Positions 35,181-36,684 of a stretch of 36,684 nucleotides of DNA are shown here, piece after piece. The translations under genes and the position numbers were made by a program. The notes under the pieces were generated by a model, which saw nothing but the letters and a program-made list of their open reading frames with translations, was not told where the DNA came from and did not search any database. Location: positions 1 to 36,684 of the forward strand of contig JAJVHS010000019.1 of the NCBI GenBank assembly GCA_022072615.1. Reading direction: 5' to 3'. The DNA is from Phycisphaerales bacterium. Lineage in GTDB: Bacteria > Planctomycetota > Phycisphaerae > Phycisphaerales > UBA1924. Position 1 is the stretch's first letter. Each line of letters opens with the position of its first letter.

Positions 35181-36684
35181 TGCAGCCGGCGACGACATCT
35201 CAGCCTCCTTCGGTGTTCCAGTCCGACGCGCTGGTGCGGGCGCAGCTCCAGTCGCTGGGCGAAGACCTGTCGGACGTGAACGCCCGCCTCAGCGACATCG
35301 AGCAGAAGTTCGAGAAGGTCACGGCGTCTGTCGGCCTGACCAACACCGGCCCCGACGGCCAGGCGCTGTCGAGGCTGGAGATCTTCCACAGCTACAGCCC
35401 GGTGCTCGTCATCGCGTTCCTGGTGACGCTCGCGACGACGCCGATCATGCGGCGTCTTGCGGTGCGTCACGGGGTCATCGACCGCCCGAACGAGGCCCGG
35501 AAGATCCACCGCCAGCCGATCGCGTACCTGGGCGGCGTGGCGATCTTCATGGGCCTGATGGCGGGCATCCTGTACAGCTTCTTCGGCCAGGTGAGCGAAG
35601 GGTTGATGAGCTTCCACCCGACGCGGTGGCTCGACGAGGACGGTCACGTGCACATGGTGCCGTGGTCGATCCTGCTGGGCATGACCGCGATCGTGCTGGT
35701 CGGGCTGCTGGACGACGTGGTCGGGATCAGCCCGCGCGTGAAGATCGGCGGCCAGTTGCTGGCGGCGGCCGCGCTGGCGGTGAACGACGTCGGCGTCCGG
35801 GTCGCGGGCGGCATCATGAAGCCCATCGGCGCGATCTTCGGCGACCCGAACCTTGTCTACAACATCCCCATCGGGATCGAGATCCCCTTCCTGGTCCCCA
35901 CCGGCGTCATCCATATCGACCTGATCTACTGGACCGGGACGGCGGTGATCGCGCTGTTCGTGCTGGGCGCGTGCAACGCCTCGAACCTGATCGACGGCCT
36001 CGACGGGCTCTTGACTGGCGTCACCGGGATCGCGTCGTTCGGGCTGCTGGTGGTGGCGCTGGGACTGGCGCTGGTGGACGACGGGGCCCGGGATTCGCAG
36101 CGGATCGTGCTGTGCATGGCCCTGCTCGGGGCGTGCCTGGGGTTCCTGCCGCACAATTTCAATCCCGCCAACATCTTCCTGGGCGACGCCGGGTCGCTGC
36201 TGATGGGGTTCTCGACGATCGTGATCATCCTCACGCTGGGCGACAACGACCAGACGCAGCTGGTGCTCGCCGGCCTGATCATCTACGCGATCCCGATGAT
36301 CGACACGACGCTGGCGATCGTCCGCCGCAAGATGGCGGGCAAGAGCATCTCGAGCGCCGACAGCGACCACCTGCACCACATGCTCAAGCGGGCGCTGGGG
36401 GTCAAGGGCGCCGTCCTGTCGCTGTACATGCTCGGCGGCCTGTTCGCCGCGCTTGGCATCTGGCTGAGCATGTCCCGGGCGCGGGTCGTCTACATCCTGG
36501 CGCTGGTCTTCGCCTCGTTCATCGGGGTCACGGCGATCAAGATCGCTCGCAAGAAGCAGATCGAGGAGCAGAGCGCCGAGTTCGACCGCCGCCAGTCGGA
36601 AGCCGCATCATCCGCGGCCGGGGTCCCCGCCGGCGCCGCCGCCGCGGTCCCGGTCGCCGCGCCCCCCGTGGCCGCGCCGGGCCC
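35180..36684 (+). CDS. WecA/MraY-type polyprenyl-phosphate sugar-1-phosphate transferase, partial at right edge
   Basis: 501 codons are visible and no stop is reached. Multi-pass membrane enzyme of the WecA/TagO family, which transfers a hexosamine-phosphate from a UDP-sugar to undecaprenyl phosphate and so starts lipid-linked polymer synthesis. Family motifs are RKIHRQPIAYLGG (108-120), the acidic pair D178-D179 (LLDDVVG), NASNLIDGLDGL (266-277), NIFLGDAGSLLMG (331-343) and the cytoplasmic HxH motif D396-HLHH. Unusual is a ~65-residue soluble N-terminus with a short coiled coil (ALVRAQLQSLGEDLSDVNARLSDIEQKFEKV) before the first membrane segment. The visible C-terminus after the last membrane helix is Ala/Pro-rich. 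It is translationally coupled to the epimerase. Confidence 0.92.
   Translation, partial: MQPATTSQPPSVFQSDALVRAQLQSLGEDLSDVNARLSDIEQKFEKVTASVGLTNTGPDGQALSRLEIFHSYSPVLVIAFLVTLATTPIMRRLAVRHGVIDRPNEARKIHRQPIAYLGGVAIFMGLMAGILYSFFGQVSEGLMSFHPTRWLDEDGHVHMVPWSILLGMTAIVLVGLLDDVVGISPRVKIGGQLLAAAALAVNDVGVRVAGGIMKPIGAIFGDPNLVYNIPIGIEIPFLVPTGVIHIDLIYWTGTAVIALFVLGACNASNLIDGLDGLLTGVTGIASFGLLVVALGLALVDDGARDSQRIVLCMALLGACLGFLPHNFNPANIFLGDAGSLLMGFSTIVIILTLGDNDQTQLVLAGLIIYAIPMIDTTLAIVRRKMAGKSISSADSDHLHHMLKRALGVKGAVLSLYMLGGLFAALGIWLSMSRARVVYILALVFASFIGVTAIKIARKKQIEEQSAEFDRRQSEAASSAAGVPAGAAAAVPVAAPPVAAPG

Overview
The window is very GC-rich (about two thirds by eye), gene-dense chromosomal DNA. It most resembles a Planctomycetota bacterium, probably class Phycisphaerae. 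That placement is inferred from gene content: a fused SecDF next to yajC, a planctomycete-type ECF sigma factor followed by a Ser/Thr kinase with C-terminal TPR repeats, and an exosortase fused to an EpsI-like domain inside an exopolysaccharide locus. I saw no rRNA, tRNA, CRISPR array, transposase or phage gene.

Layout. 1-880 (-) is the 5' part of a coiled-coil lipoprotein that runs off the left edge. 968-1342 (-) is a stand-alone receiver domain, divergent from a penicillin-acylase-family Ntn hydrolase (1434-3590, +). From 11563 down to 3608 there is a minus-strand run: yajC, secDF, a LysM membrane protein, an FAD oxidoreductase, an aldo/keto reductase and a UDP-glucuronate decarboxylase-like enzyme; the middle genes overlap or nearly touch. 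13038-11719 (-) is tgt, ending in a good intrinsic terminator. 15769-13125 (-) is a small cluster of unknown function: a secretin-N-like coiled-coil exported protein, an ECF sigma factor and two single-pass membrane proteins. 15945-17064 (+) is prfB, which is complete only if a +1 programmed frameshift is read. 17250-20672 (+) is the ECF sigma/Ser-Thr kinase pair. 21437-20724 (-) is a lipoprotein, and 22832-21573 (-) is lipA carrying an in-frame palindromic insertion.

From 23196 to the right edge (+) lies an exopolysaccharide assembly locus: a Wza-like outer-membrane export lipoprotein, an exosortase-EpsI fusion, a 1524-residue TPR protein, a Wzz/BY-kinase-like protein that lacks the Walker A lysine, an NAD-dependent sugar epimerase and a WecA-type polyprenyl-phosphate sugar-phosphate transferase (cut by the edge). 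Together these could start a lipid-linked repeat unit, supply nucleotide sugars, control chain length and export the polymer. The UDP-xylose-synthase-like gene at 3608 could also feed it.

The points most worth a second look are: the prfB frameshift site, which uses UAA rather than UGA and has no Shine-Dalgarno-like stimulator; a 98-bp palindromic repeat translated in frame inside lipA; a recurring TANACT box 6-7 nt upstream of several start codons, suggesting leaderless transcripts; the degenerate BY-kinase P-loop; and large in-frame insertions in SecDF and Tgt.
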